Source of the DNA: Bacteroidota bacterium
Lineage (GTDB): Bacteria > Bacteroidota > Bacteroidia > Bacteroidales > DTGW01
Length of the DNA stretch: 56,651 nt
Assembly (NCBI GenBank): GCA_029550865.1
Contig: JAKPGM010000074.1
Span: forward strand, 1-56,651
Reading direction: 5' to 3'
Part shown: positions 1-8,762 of the stretch, in pieces
How the letters are laid out: every line of letters starts with the position of its first letter
Position numbering within the stretch: the first letter of the stretch is position 1
Position numbers and translations under genes: made by a program
Notes under the pieces: generated by a model
What the model saw: the letters and a program-made list of their open reading frames with translations, nothing else
The model's database searches: none
Told to the model about the DNA's origin: nothing

Positions 1-139
1 GAAACGAGCATGTATAGCAGTATTCACAAAAGAGTATGAAAATATTTATCTCATTTTCATACTTGCCATGTGTAGGAAACTCATCACATGCGAGTTCCAT
101 CCGACCACTATAAAAAATTAAAAAATATTTTCGGATGAA
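1..139 (+). repeat. Start-codon stem-loop element, copy A (left-truncated by the window edge)
   Basis: The copy begins inside the 3' arm (GAAACGAGCATG at 1-12), runs through a linker with a GTATGAAAAT/ATTTTCATAC dyad (about 34-64), then a 5' arm CATGCGAGTTCCATCCGA (87-104), an AT-rich loop, and a 3' arm TCGGATGAA (131-139). CATCCGA and TCGGATG pair perfectly. Its linker is of the second subtype (containing GTGTAGGAAACTC), shared with copy C. The right half overlaps the 3' end of ppk on the opposite strand: it encodes the last ten residues and the stop. The window probably starts here because the element is repeated and breaks the assembly (inference). Confidence 0.85.
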
Positions 140-2186
140 AAGGACTATTTTCAGCCAATTCTTTGTAATAGTTGTATAGTATTACTTGAGAATGAACGGG
201 AGGCAATTCGTTTTTTACGTATTGATTGTCCTGCTCTTTATTGATGATACGAGCTTTGACATTATCGGATAATTGTACCTCAATAGTTTTTCGAATTTCC
301 TTTTTAATTTCCTCGTCATAGATGGGACAGGCTACTTCGACCCGATGATCGAGGTTTCGCGTCATCCAGTCGGCCGAAGAGATATAAAAAAGTTCCTCGT
401 TATTGTTGCAGAATACAAAAACCCGCGAGTGTTCCAAAAATTTATCCACTACGCTAATGGCTTCGATATTTTCACTCAGACCCGGTACTCCTGGTGTAAT
501 ACAGCAGATACCTCGCACAAACAGTTTAATCTTTACGCCGGCGCGATTGGCTTGATATAGTTTGTTTACCATAACAGAATCTACCAGGTTGTTAATTTTC
601 AGGATGATATAGGCATCTTTGCCTTTATTAGCATTTCGTATTTCATTGTCGATAAGTCGCAGCAAACGTTTGCGCATGTATAGGGGCGATACCAGCAAAT
701 GTTTATATTCAAAATTCAAATATGGGTTGTCGAAAAAGTTAAATATTTTCTCGACTTCCGAAGTAATCCTTTTATCGCAGGTAAATAAAGCTATGTCGGT
801 GTAAACAGAGGCATTCCCTTCGTGAAAATTTCCGGTACTTATCACGGCGTATTGAGCATCTTCCCGAGTAACCAGCACTAATTTAGCATGAACCTTTAAC
901 CCCTTGATACCGAAAAGAACCGTTGCCCCAACCTCTTCGAGTTTTTTCGACCAGTAAATATTGGATTCTTCATCAAAACGAGCCTGAAGTTCAATGACCA
1001 CTGTGACTTTCTTCCCATTTCGTGCAGCGTTAATGAGGGCATTCATTACTTTTGAATTCTTGGCCACCCGGTATATGGTAATACATATCGATTTAACCTT
1101 GGGGTCCATGGAAGCCTCGCGCAGAAAATCGACAAAGTGATCGAACTTCTGGTAAGGATAATGAAGTATTAGGTCGCGTTCGGCAATGACCTTAAACATA
1201 CTGGCATGCCTATCAATTCTTGGATGTTCCGATGGTGGGGTAGGAGGATATTCCAGATGCGGCCCCCCAAGATTGGGGAAAGCCATAAAATCCTTAAAAT
1301 TATGATAGCGTGACCCTGCTATCACAGTGTCGGAAGGGTCAAAATTCAACCGCTTGGTAATATACGCTAACATGTCCTGTGGTATGTCCTTATCGTATAC
1401 AAATCGCACAGGTTGCCCATGACTGCGTTCACTAACCCCCTTTGAAATTTTTTCCAGCAAGCTTTTCGACAAATCATTATCGATGTCGAGCTCAGCATCT
1501 CTTGTAAGCTTGATGGTATAGGCTTCGAAATGGTTATAGTCGAATATTGCAAAGATATCTTTCAGGCAGTAGCGTATAATGTCATCGAGTAAGATGACAT
1601 ATTTTTTGCCATCTTGTGAGGGCAATTGTACAAATCGATTGAGTAAAGGTGAGGGAATTTCCATCAAGGCATAATCTATCTGATGGGGCTGGGTTTTTGT
1701 GTTCTCGAGCTTAATGGCAAAATATATCGATTTGTCCTTCATGTACGGAAACTGCTTGACATTGCTAAGCATAATAGGAGAGAGGAAGGGAAGTACCACC
1801 GAATCGAAATATGCGTCAACATATTTGCCCTGGTCGGGAGTTAATTGTTTCTCATTTAAAAAAAATATGTTTTCCTTTTCAAATTCCTTAATTATCTCTT
1901 CGTATGCCTGTGAAAATTTATTTTGCAGTTGAATGACTTTTTCCTGAATTTTGGCAAGAATACGTTCGGGTTTTTCCCCCTGCAGTACTTTGGGGTCGTA
2001 CCCGTAGTCAATCATGCGTTTTAGCGTGGCAACCCTAACTTTAAAGAATTCATCCTGATTGTTTGAGTATATACCCAAAAAACGCAAACGTTCTACCAAA
2101 GGAACTCGTTTATCCAGGGCCTCTTGCAATACTCGTTCATTGAACGAAAGCCAGCTAATTTCGCGGTTAATGGTTTTGTGTTTCAT
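108..2186 (-). CDS. ppk1: Polyphosphate kinase 1
   Basis: Reversibly transfers the ATP gamma-phosphate to polyphosphate; cytoplasmic or membrane-associated. The 692-residue length is normal for PPK1. It has the N-terminal REISWLSFNERVLQEA block, the phosphohistidine site GLKVHAKLVLV (His433, equivalent to the autophosphorylated His of E. coli PPK) and the second conserved histidine in LEHSRVFVF (His586). The start codon is the ATG in the 3' arm of stem-loop copy B. The last ten residues (FHPKIFFNFL) and the stop lie in copy A, so both ends of the gene are bounded by the same repeat. sixA lies just upstream on the same strand, separated only by copy B, so the two are probably cotranscribed. 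The altered C-terminus lies outside the catalytic core, so the enzyme is expected to be active. Confidence 0.97.
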   Translation of the reverse strand: MKHKTINREISWLSFNERVLQEALDKRVPLVERLRFLGIYSNNQDEFFKVRVATLKRMIDYGYDPKVLQGEKPERILAKIQEKVIQLQNKFSQAYEEIIKEFEKENIFFLNEKQLTPDQGKYVDAYFDSVVLPFLSPIMLSNVKQFPYMKDKSIYFAIKLENTKTQPHQIDYALMEIPSPLLNRFVQLPSQDGKKYVILLDDIIRYCLKDIFAIFDYNHFEAYTIKLTRDAELDIDNDLSKSLLEKISKGVSERSHGQPVRFVYDKDIPQDMLAYITKRLNFDPSDTVIAGSRYHNFKDFMAFPNLGGPHLEYPPTPPSEHPRIDRHASMFKVIAERDLILHYPYQKFDHFVDFLREASMDPKVKSICITIYRVAKNSKVMNALINAARNGKKVTVVIELQARFDEESNIYWSKKLEEVGATVLFGIKGLKVHAKLVLVTREDAQYAVISTGNFHEGNASVYTDIALFTCDKRITSEVEKIFNFFDNPYLNFEYKHLLVSPLYMRKRLLRLIDNEIRNANKGKDAYIILKINNLVDSVMVNKLYQANRAGVKIKLFVRGICCITPGVPGLSENIEAISVVDKFLEHSRVFVFCNNNEELFYISSADWMTRNLDHRVEVACPIYDEEIKKEIRKTIEVQLSDNVKARIINKEQDNQYVKNELPPVHSQVILYNYYKELAENSPFHPKIFFNFL

Positions 2187-2323
2187 CCAAAAATATTTTT
2201 AAATGTTTTTTAAATCGGTCGGATGGAACTCGCATGTATTATGTTTTGTGCACTAAAATCAAACAGGTATGAAAAATTATTTTCATACTTGTTTGTGAAT
2301 ACTGCTATACCTGCTCGTTTCAT
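2184..2323 (-). repeat. Start-codon stem-loop element, copy B (fills the sixA-ppk1 gap)
   Basis: Read on the minus strand: distal arm ATGAAACGAGCAGG, a linker with TATAGCAGTATTCACAAA and a GTATGAAAA/TTTTCATAC dyad, a first-subtype tail (TTTTAGTGCACAAAACATA), 5' arm CATGCGAGTTCCATCCGA, a loop, and 3' arm TTGGATGAAA whose ATG starts ppk1. The distal edge is about 9 nt past the sixA stop, so the intergenic region is nothing but this element. The 7-bp stem CATCCGA/TTGGATG has one G-U wobble. Confidence 0.88.
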
Positions 2324-2332
2324 ATTTCAATA

Positions 2333-2821
2333 CTACTCTTTTCTTGGAAAAAAAACTTTACTGGCGACGGGTTGATGATTTACTATGGTCCACTCGTTGA
2401 CGTCAAAGCTTAATGATACCATTCCTGCTGTGGGTAGATTCTCCAGGTAATCGGGTAAAAATAAATTGCAAAGTTCAGTAAGCATGGGATTATGTCCTAC
2501 CACTACCATACTTTCATAATTAGCCGGCATTTCTTCTACCACTTCAATGATAGAAGAGGAATAATTGTCATAGATTCTTTCGTCAATGATAACTTTTCCA
2601 TAGGGAACATTGCAGGTGCGCGCAATCAGCATGGCTGTATGTAAAGCTCGTATAGCAGGCGATGAGATGATGAGGTCGGGCTTACCATAGGTTTCCAACA
2701 AATAATTAGCTGTAGCTATGGCATTTTTTATGCCTCTGTCAATCAGGGGACGATCGAGATCATCTATTCCAGGATAATCCCACGAGGATTTTCCATGACG
2801 AACAATATGTAGTATTCTCAT
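2333..2821 (-). CDS. sixA: SixA-type phosphohistidine phosphatase
   Basis: Histidine phosphatase superfamily (phosphoglycerate mutase fold), 162 residues, typical of SixA. The catalytic motif VRHGKSSW is at residues 7-14 (His9 is the predicted nucleophile), and the second active-site histidine lies in VVVGHNPML. SixA enzymes remove phosphate from histidine in phosphotransfer proteins; in Bacteroidota the physiological partner is unknown. It lies directly upstream of ppk1 with only repeat copy B between them. A functional link to phosphohistidine or polyphosphate chemistry is attractive but is inference. No signal peptide, so cytosolic. Confidence 0.88.
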   Translation of the reverse strand: MRILHIVRHGKSSWDYPGIDDLDRPLIDRGIKNAIATANYLLETYGKPDLIISSPAIRALHTAMLIARTCNVPYGKVIIDERIYDNYSSSIIEVVEEMPANYESMVVVGHNPMLTELCNLFLPDYLENLPTAGMVSLSFDVNEWTIVNHQPVASKVFFPRKE

Positions 2822-3398
2822 AGAAAAAAATTCTTAATCTTTGTATGAGTAAAGGTAATAGTTTTTTTCGATTCAAAAACCTTAATTTGTGCCTGTTGCA
2901 AGAATAGTGCCCAAATTTGGCCTATAGAAATACATCGTTATGCTTTCTTAATTCGAAAATAGTTGTGCAATCGGAAAGAGGTCGTATGCTTCTTTGGTAT
3001 TTTGATTGGTTTTCGGTAAAATAATTTTCAGTTTTCCTTTGTGGTTTTTATGCTGGTGGGATATAACTTACATTATTAAGTATTCTGCTAAGTATGTCCT
3101 GAAATATTTTTTTTACCTATTGCATGACTTACATGCTCGTTTAAATCATTGTTTTCTGGAAAAATAGCTTTCAGGTATGAATCCCAGGCAAATATCTTTA
3201 ATCTTCTGCTAAAAACTTTTTGAGGGTTGAGGCTAATTGCTTATTATTGTAAAAATATTGATGGCGAATTATAGTAACATAACTTTATGCTATGATTTCT
3301 CCAATGAAGGCAGATTCTGTAAGTTATATGGACTGTTGCCAAGTAAATAAGATTTTATATCACTGCGTTCAATTCTTATTCTTTAAATTTTTTTTTGA
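2822..3398. other. 577-nt gene-free divergent intergenic region
   Basis: AT-rich spacer between sixA (leftward) and the lipoprotein gene at 3399 (rightward), and it should hold both promoters. I found no convincing TTTG-N19-TAnnTTTG pair and no ORF worth reporting. A short match to the stem-loop arm (ACATGCTCGTTT, about 3131-3142) may be a decayed copy of the dispersed element. Confidence 0.5.
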
Positions 3399-4076
3399 AT
3401 GAGAATACGCTTAACATTTATAGCGATTTTACTATTGCATTTCGTTGCATGCCGTGAGGGTGAAAAAGCTCATCAGCTGCAGGGAATAATTGAGTATGAT
3501 GTTACGTATTTATCGAATCGGTCGAGCATGCCGACCAATTTGCTACCTCACAAAATCGTTTTAAAATTCAAAGGCAGTAAAAATATTACAACCATCGAAG
3601 GGTTTATGGGCATGTTTGCCTTGAGTAATATTAGCGATTTACGCAAGGGCAGAAATATTACCCTATTGAAGGTGATGGATAAAAAATTATGTTATGTAGG
3701 AGAACGAAATGAAGTTCCTTTTTTCTTCGAGTACATGAAAGAGTTTGATATTAAATATGAAAGTGATACCATGCGTATTGCTGGATTTAATTGTAAAAAA
3801 GCCCTCATCAATTTCTCCGATACTTTGCAGAAGGCATTTGAATTGTACTATACCAACGATCTACCAATTGACAAACCGAATCGGCTTACCCCTTTTAAGG
3901 ATATAGATGGGTTACTGATAGCCTTCAATATACAGCTACCCAATATCGAAATGCGCGTAACCGCTGTTCGATACAGGCCAGTTGTGGTAACGGGAGATAC
4001 TTTCGAGGTTCCCGATGGTTATAAAAAAGTATCCAAACGTCAGATGTTATCTATTATCAACAAACTACTTGAATAG
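3399..4076 (+). CDS. Predicted lipoprotein of unknown function (DUF4412-like)
   Basis: 225 residues with a signal peptide ending in a lipobox (LLLHFVAC, Cys18), then a soluble beta-rich domain. The pattern of GIIEYDVTYL near the N-terminus, a central segment resembling DTMRIAGFNCKKALI and a C-terminal VPDGYKKVS resembles the DUF4412/GLPGLI-type lipoproteins common in Bacteroidota (family recognition is tentative). Predicted to be periplasmic or outer-membrane anchored. The gene ends 10 nt before the convergent flavin reductase gene. No function is proposed. Confidence 0.75.
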   Translation: MRIRLTFIAILLLHFVACREGEKAHQLQGIIEYDVTYLSNRSSMPTNLLPHKIVLKFKGSKNITTIEGFMGMFALSNISDLRKGRNITLLKVMDKKLCYVGERNEVPFFFEYMKEFDIKYESDTMRIAGFNCKKALINFSDTLQKAFELYYTNDLPIDKPNRLTPFKDIDGLLIAFNIQLPNIEMRVTAVRYRPVVVTGDTFEVPDGYKKVSKRQMLSIINKLLE

Positions 4077-4086
4077 TTTCCTGAAA

Positions 4087-4644
4087 TTAGTAGGTTACAT
4101 CGGATGAAGTGACAAAAACTTTACCACCCAGGTGATGAACCGCCTTACCTTCGGGTTTTTCGGCCAATAGCCTTCGATCGAAAGCAGCGGAAAGAACTCG
4201 AGCATGTACAGCTTCACCAAACAATAGCATAACGCCGTCGTCTTCGACCGAACGGTACAATTTGCATTCTATATAGCCAATACAGTCCTGTGGTAGTAAT
4301 ACATCGATGGAAGTACCAGGGATTGTATGAATGCCTAAATGCGATATTTTATCCTGTACATGCCCTGATACACTGCCCAGATCTTTTACCAGATTAACCT
4401 GGCTTATATGGGGTATAGCTATGGCAAAAATGCCGCTTTCCAAAATGTTCTGGCATGTTCTGTTTTCTTTATCCAGGACAATTACAACACGCGTTACAGG
4501 ATCGTACTCAATCGGGGTAATCCATGCCGCAGGAGCCATGTTATAATTCCCCAAATTGTTTCTGGTACAGATAATGCCTACGGCTCCAGTGTTAAGCAAT
4601 CGATATGCTTTGTCGAGCCCAATCGTTGTGTATTTTTCTGCCAT
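4087..4644 (-). CDS. Flavin reductase family protein (flavoredoxin-like)
   Basis: 185 residues with the FMN-binding split-barrel fold of the flavin reductase/flavoredoxin family. Supporting segments are TGAVGIICTRNNLGNYNMAP near the N-terminus (the usual flavin-binding region), then TRVVIVLDKENRTCQNI, GIFAIAIP and the C-terminal VHHLGGKVFV. Members bind FMN and either reduce flavins with NAD(P)H or shuttle electrons. The specific partner cannot be told from sequence. Convergent with the upstream lipoprotein gene, so probably a single-gene unit. Confidence 0.85.
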   Translation of the reverse strand: MAEKYTTIGLDKAYRLLNTGAVGIICTRNNLGNYNMAPAAWITPIEYDPVTRVVIVLDKENRTCQNILESGIFAIAIPHISQVNLVKDLGSVSGHVQDKISHLGIHTIPGTSIDVLLPQDCIGYIECKLYRSVEDDGVMLLFGEAVHARVLSAAFDRRLLAEKPEGKAVHHLGGKVFVTSSDVTY

Positions 4645-4912
4645 ATCAAGTAAAATTAGGTGTAACTTTTATGTATCGTCGTTCGTCTTTTGAATTGCTA
4701 ATATAATAAATATGAAAATTCCCAGTAAAACCAATAATCATAGTAAATGTTCAAATTCGATATATGTTTTTGGGCAGGAAGTTAACATGTGATTTAAATA
4801 AAGTATAATTTTACCGTTTATCACATGTGTGTAGCCTTAAAATATTTAAGACTTTGCCTGTCGAACATTATGTTTTTTGTGAGATAATAATAACTTATAA
4901 ATATTTCAACCC

Positions 4913-6268
4913 ATGAAATGCTTTAGATGTCTTGTTACGAGTTTTGCTTGCTTATTTTTAGGTACATTTTATTTGAATGGACAACGTTTGTGGACACTTG
5001 AGGAATGCATTGCTTATGCTTACCAGAACAATCTTACCATCAAAAGACAAATGTTGCAGACCGAGATAGCCAAAAATAATTATCAGCAATCCTATTATGA
5101 TTTGTTACCCGATCTTGGCGCAGGAGCTTCCCATAATATTGGCAAGGGTAGGGTAGCCGATTACACCAGTTTTTCATACTCCAACGAGGTTAATGCTGGG
5201 AGTATGGGGTTACGCAGCAATGTTGTTGTTTCTAGTGGTTTTCAGAAAATTAATACGATACGTGCCCAAAAGTACGCATTTTTGTCGGCTAAGGAACAAC
5301 TTGAGCGTACCAAAAACAGCGTTGCGCTTGCCATTGCTTCGGCTTATCTGCAAATTTTATTCGATCGGGAATATTATGAGATCACAAAAAGTCAGGCCGA
5401 GATAACCAAGCAACAGCTTGACCGAACTCGCAAGCTTTATGAGGTAGGTAATGTGGCCCGTGGTTCGCTACTCGAAATGGAAGCCTCCTATGCAGCCGAG
5501 TTGGTTTCGGTTACCAATGCCAAAAACAAACTTGATTTGTCGTATCTTTCATTGGCTCAGATGCTTGACCTGGATACAGTCCGAAATTTTGCTGTGGCAA
5601 TTCCCGAGGTTGTGGTACCTGACACATTTACAGAAAATCCCGATTCCATCTTTTTGTTGGCAGTCGAAACTATGCCCGAAATCAAAAGTGCTCGATATGC
5701 CCTGGAGAAGTCTAAAAGTCAGCTTTCTATGGCACGGGGTAGCCGTCTCCCTCAGCTTTCCCTTACTGCCGATTATTATACGCAGTATAATTTAAAAGCC
5801 GAGCGTCCTATTGATCCTCAAAACCCGCTTATTACCGAGAAATATCCAATTGCTGACCAGCTTAACGACAAGCTATATAAACAGCTTTCCCTTAACCTTT
5901 CTATTCCTATTTTTATGCGTTATCAAATTCAAACCAATATTTCCAATGCAAAAATTGGTCAGCTCGATGCCGAATATCAGCTACGACAAACGATACTGGA
6001 TTTGCGTAAAGAGATTGAACAGGCTTATGCCGATGCATTGGCGTCGTTCGAAAGCTACAGGTCGCGTCAGGAAGCTTTGAAATCGCAGGAGGAGAATTTT
6101 AAGTATGTTCAGCAAAAATATGAGGTGGGACTTATCAGTGCTATCGATTACAATATTGCTAAAAATAATTACCTCAAAGCCCAGTCGGACCTTTTGCAGG
6201 CAAAATATCAGTTCGTTTTTAACATGAAGGTGCTCGACTTTTATAAGGGAAAACGTTTAAGCCTGTAG
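4913..6268 (+). CDS. TolC-family outer-membrane efflux protein
   Basis: 451 residues. A signal peptide (about 1-23, ending NGQ) is followed by the TolC start LWTLEECIAYAYQNNLTIKRQ and two repeated alpha-helical hairpin halves (coiled-coil segments about 45-230 and 255-445; for example KSQAEITKQQLDRTRKLYEVG mirrored by SQEENFKYVQQKYEVG). It would form a trimeric outer-membrane channel for a tripartite pump or type I secretion. Unusually, no membrane-fusion protein, RND or ABC pump gene is adjacent, so its partner must be encoded elsewhere. Transcription is closed by the bidirectional hairpin at 6328-6360. Confidence 0.93.
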   Translation: MKCFRCLVTSFACLFLGTFYLNGQRLWTLEECIAYAYQNNLTIKRQMLQTEIAKNNYQQSYYDLLPDLGAGASHNIGKGRVADYTSFSYSNEVNAGSMGLRSNVVVSSGFQKINTIRAQKYAFLSAKEQLERTKNSVALAIASAYLQILFDREYYEITKSQAEITKQQLDRTRKLYEVGNVARGSLLEMEASYAAELVSVTNAKNKLDLSYLSLAQMLDLDTVRNFAVAIPEVVVPDTFTENPDSIFLLAVETMPEIKSARYALEKSKSQLSMARGSRLPQLSLTADYYTQYNLKAERPIDPQNPLITEKYPIADQLNDKLYKQLSLNLSIPIFMRYQIQTNISNAKIGQLDAEYQLRQTILDLRKEIEQAYADALASFESYRSRQEALKSQEENFKYVQQKYEVGLISAIDYNIAKNNYLKAQSDLLQAKYQFVFNMKVLDFYKGKRLSL

Positions 6269-6327
6269 TGTAGATACAATGCTCAATGTAGAAGTGAAGT
6301 GCGCTAAAACACAATATCAAAAAATAA

Positions 6328-6366
6328 CATCATCCTTAACCGAATATGGTAAGGATGATGATCTTT
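6328..6366. terminator. Bidirectional hairpin terminator between tolC and the small lipoprotein gene
   Basis: An 11-bp arm CATCATCCTTA (6328-6338) pairs with TAAGGATGATG (6350-6360). A weak U-tract lies on the plus side (CTTTAAAA) and ATTTTTTG follows on the minus side. It lies between convergent genes and probably serves both. Confidence 0.75.
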
Positions 6367-6408
6367 AAAAAATGGAATGTCTTTTAAAGATATAACTTTA
6401 CTTATACC

Positions 6409-6531
6409 TTAGGAATTAGCACGTACTTCAGTGTTATATACGCTACTGTATGCAGGACATTTTTTCTTGCTTGCACAGGAAGCGACTAACACAGCCATAA
6501 TCACCACAATCACTAATGCTAACTTTTTCAT
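6409..6531 (-). CDS. 40-residue small lipoprotein
   Basis: A short gene read on the minus strand: ATG at 6531, stop TAA at 6409-6411. The protein begins MKKLALVIVVIMAVLVASC with a clear signal peptide and lipobox (LVASC, Cys19). The mature part is 22 residues, begins CASKKKCPAYSS and contains a second cysteine. Small lipoproteins with a Lys-rich stretch followed by CPAY are, from memory, common in Bacteroidota and have no assigned role. The clean lipoprotein architecture, an AT-rich leader and a terminator just downstream support a real gene. Confidence 0.75.
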   Translation of the reverse strand: MKKLALVIVVIMAVLVASCASKKKCPAYSSVYNTEVRANS

Positions 6532-6616
6532 ATATATCAGTTTAATATTATGATAATTATTTTCTATCTGTAAAGATAATAGTTTTTATTTAAAAAAAAT
6601 TTATGCCTATATTTTT

Positions 6617-8485
6617 TTATGGTGTTTTAACAAAAAAGTTAGTAAATGATTTATTGTTAATAAGATATATTTTTAGCAAATAGCTTCCCGGTGATAATAA
6701 GGATACTTGTATAGGTAGCCGTTGGTAGGTACCAATAATTTTTCCTGTTGACGAAAATATTATAATTTCTCGTATTTGATCATTGCTTATACCATGTATT
6801 TGCACCCATTCTTTTACTGGATTGGGAAATATAATCACCTGTTTATCCTCCGCCAATTTTTCGACTTCAGCTGGTAATGTTTTAATGCGAAATGTCCATG
6901 CGCATGTGTCGAGCTGAAGGGTATCGATAAGGTAGAACGAAAAGTTGTTCGAAAAATCATGCAAGTGCATAGGATTGGGTACAATTACAAGGCCTGAATC
7001 CAGGGTTATTTGCCAGTGGATTTGCTTAAGGTCAACTGTATCGGGAAATGTGACATATATTTGTTGCTGAAGCGTGTCAACGAGGATTTGAACAGGCAAA
7101 TTAGCAAACGAAAGCGAACGAAATACTAATTTTCGATGTGTCTTCGCAAATGGTTCAAGTAGCCAATTGAAATCTGTCAATGGCTTCAGCAGCCATTCGG
7201 AACTTAAGGAATCGGTACCTGTCGATAGTTGCCAGCTGGTATTACCGGTGTGGATGTTGCGCTTGCGATAGAGATTGTATTTTCCGGCAGCGCCAGCAAT
7301 ACCTGCCACCGAAAAATCGGTGGCCTGTGTAGGCAATCCATATACATCGATGGTAAACCATTTATTACCATTGTTTACCGTTCGTTGAAGAGCACGCGCA
7401 TCATTTCCCGTAAAATTTATCACTTTGTTACCCGTAAGGGTATCGGCCCGAAAGCTTGCTTTAAACAGGCTATCGGCTGTACTTTTCATAATAATGTACT
7501 GGCTGTGAGGGGGTAACAGGGTTGAAGGTTTAAAGGTAAAATAGCTTGTCAGCCAACCACCCCCATTGGTCGACATGGCAATGCGGTATTCGGAAAGCTT
7601 GACGGTATCGGAGGTGGGATTATAAATGGCAATTATTTTATTGTTTCCCGTGCCTTTTACAATGGCCGAAAAAAATAGGGTAGGTTGTGCTTTAAGCGTG
7701 GTGAACGTCACTTTTTCCAGTCTTGTACTATCGTTGATATTGTTCTTGCTGCCAGTTGGTAGCAGGTAAATGCAATATGTGCTTGAAGGTACGAGATTGA
7801 AAATTTTTTGTGAAAAAATGTTGTTATCAGATCTAATATGACCCGTATCGGCAAAAGTATGCGAGGTGTATTGATCGAGGTGAAGCAACTGATGGATGTG
7901 GGGATCGGGTACCGTATCTGGTACAACAAGGTAGGCTACAATTCCGGATGTGTCGAGTGTAATTTCCATTTCGGCTGTGTAATCCTTAATGGCTGTCATG
8001 CGACAATTTAGTATTCTTGGGGGACGGCTGGGACGGGATACGATTAAATCGTCGAATGCAACATTTCCCGAGCTTTTTATGTAGGTAAATTGCAAGCGTG
8101 TGACATAATCGGGCAGTTCCAGTTGATATTTTTGGGCTGTGCGCGAAATTGGACGTATCCGCTGGATTTCAGTCCAATTACCCTCTACCCATCCTTCCAC
8201 AACAAACGTGGATAGGGTATCGGTACTAATGCCTTTTAACCAGAAGCTTACATCGGTTGCCCCGTAAAAAGATGGGGTTCGTAAATAATGACCTGTTGCT
8301 GAGAATTTTAGCGCAGGGATGCTCGAACCGCTATTGGAGGCAGAGGTGTATGGGCTATCCAGTTGAAGTTCCCATTCGGCAGGAAGGGTATTCCCATTAT
8401 CAAAGGTTTGCTGAATCAGATAAATCTGGCCATACGCAAGATAACTGCAGGACAATATAAACAGCACGTTGATAAATTTTAGCAT
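6617..8485 (-). CDS. T9SS-secreted protein with lamin-tail domain
   Basis: 622 residues: signal peptide 1-19 (ending AYGQ), a jelly-roll domain about 20-150 (IQQTFDNGNTLPAEW start, FDDLIVSRPS end, like choice-of-anchor J domains), a fibronectin-like segment about 155-270, a lamin-tail domain about 275-440 (IIAIYNPTSDTVKLSEYRI, HSQYIIMKS), a linker, and a type A T9SS sorting domain about 550-622 (IIFPNPVKEWVQI, SPGSYLLKIYL). It should be exported through T9SS and attached to or released from the surface. No enzyme domain is visible, so it may be an adhesin or scaffold. It stands alone, with a 10-bp inverted repeat upstream at 8536-8564. Confidence 0.85.
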   Translation of the reverse strand: MLKFINVLFILSCSYLAYGQIYLIQQTFDNGNTLPAEWELQLDSPYTSASNSGSSIPALKFSATGHYLRTPSFYGATDVSFWLKGISTDTLSTFVVEGWVEGNWTEIQRIRPISRTAQKYQLELPDYVTRLQFTYIKSSGNVAFDDLIVSRPSRPPRILNCRMTAIKDYTAEMEITLDTSGIVAYLVVPDTVPDPHIHQLLHLDQYTSHTFADTGHIRSDNNIFSQKIFNLVPSSTYCIYLLPTGSKNNINDSTRLEKVTFTTLKAQPTLFFSAIVKGTGNNKIIAIYNPTSDTVKLSEYRIAMSTNGGGWLTSYFTFKPSTLLPPHSQYIIMKSTADSLFKASFRADTLTGNKVINFTGNDARALQRTVNNGNKWFTIDVYGLPTQATDFSVAGIAGAAGKYNLYRKRNIHTGNTSWQLSTGTDSLSSEWLLKPLTDFNWLLEPFAKTHRKLVFRSLSFANLPVQILVDTLQQQIYVTFPDTVDLKQIHWQITLDSGLVIVPNPMHLHDFSNNFSFYLIDTLQLDTCAWTFRIKTLPAEVEKLAEDKQVIIFPNPVKEWVQIHGISNDQIREIIIFSSTGKIIGTYQRLPIQVSLLSPGSYLLKIYLINNKSFTNFFVKTP

Positions 8486-8535
8486 AGTTTGATAGGGTTA
8501 TTAAGTTTGGGTTCAATATACAATAAATTTTTAAA

Positions 8536-8564
8536 ATTACAATATGCTTGCCTGATATTGTAAT
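8536..8564. promoter_or_regulatory. Perfect 10-bp inverted repeat upstream of the lamin-tail gene
   Basis: ATTACAATAT (8536-8545) and ATATTGTAAT (8555-8564) are perfect inverted repeats with a 9-nt spacer, about 50 nt upstream of the start at 8485 and outside the CRISPR array. Size and position suit a dimeric repressor operator, but a chance AT-rich hairpin is possible. No regulator gene is nearby. Confidence 0.4.
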
Positions 8565-8677
8565 GCAAAAAGCAAGTATGAGGGCAACAATACCTGTCGA
8601 CAATTAAAAGCGTTGTCGCAGCACCCACACCCCCGACCCCGCTTCCTTGCAACGGGAAAGGGATGAATCGCCAATAC

Positions 8678-8714
8678 ACACAATTTTTTGATTTAATGGA
8701 AAATGCTTTCTGAG
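8678..8714 (-). repeat. Degenerate CRISPR repeat relic at the distal end of the array
   Basis: The right two-thirds of this 37-nt segment (GATTTAATGGAAAATGCTTT, then CTGAG) matches the array repeat with a few substitutions; the left third is barely recognisable. A 48-nt interval, longer than any spacer, separates it from the first clear repeat at 8763. It is best read as a decaying oldest repeat. Confidence 0.55.
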
Positions 8715-8762
8715 GTTTAAAAAGTCCCTTGCTCAGGATTTTTAAACACTGGGCAAGGCAAA

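Noticed and set aside
1-140. Stem-loop element as an integron attC site
   Set aside because: No GTTRRRY core sites, no integrase, and the neighbours are ordinary housekeeping genes at fixed strand orientations, not cassettes.
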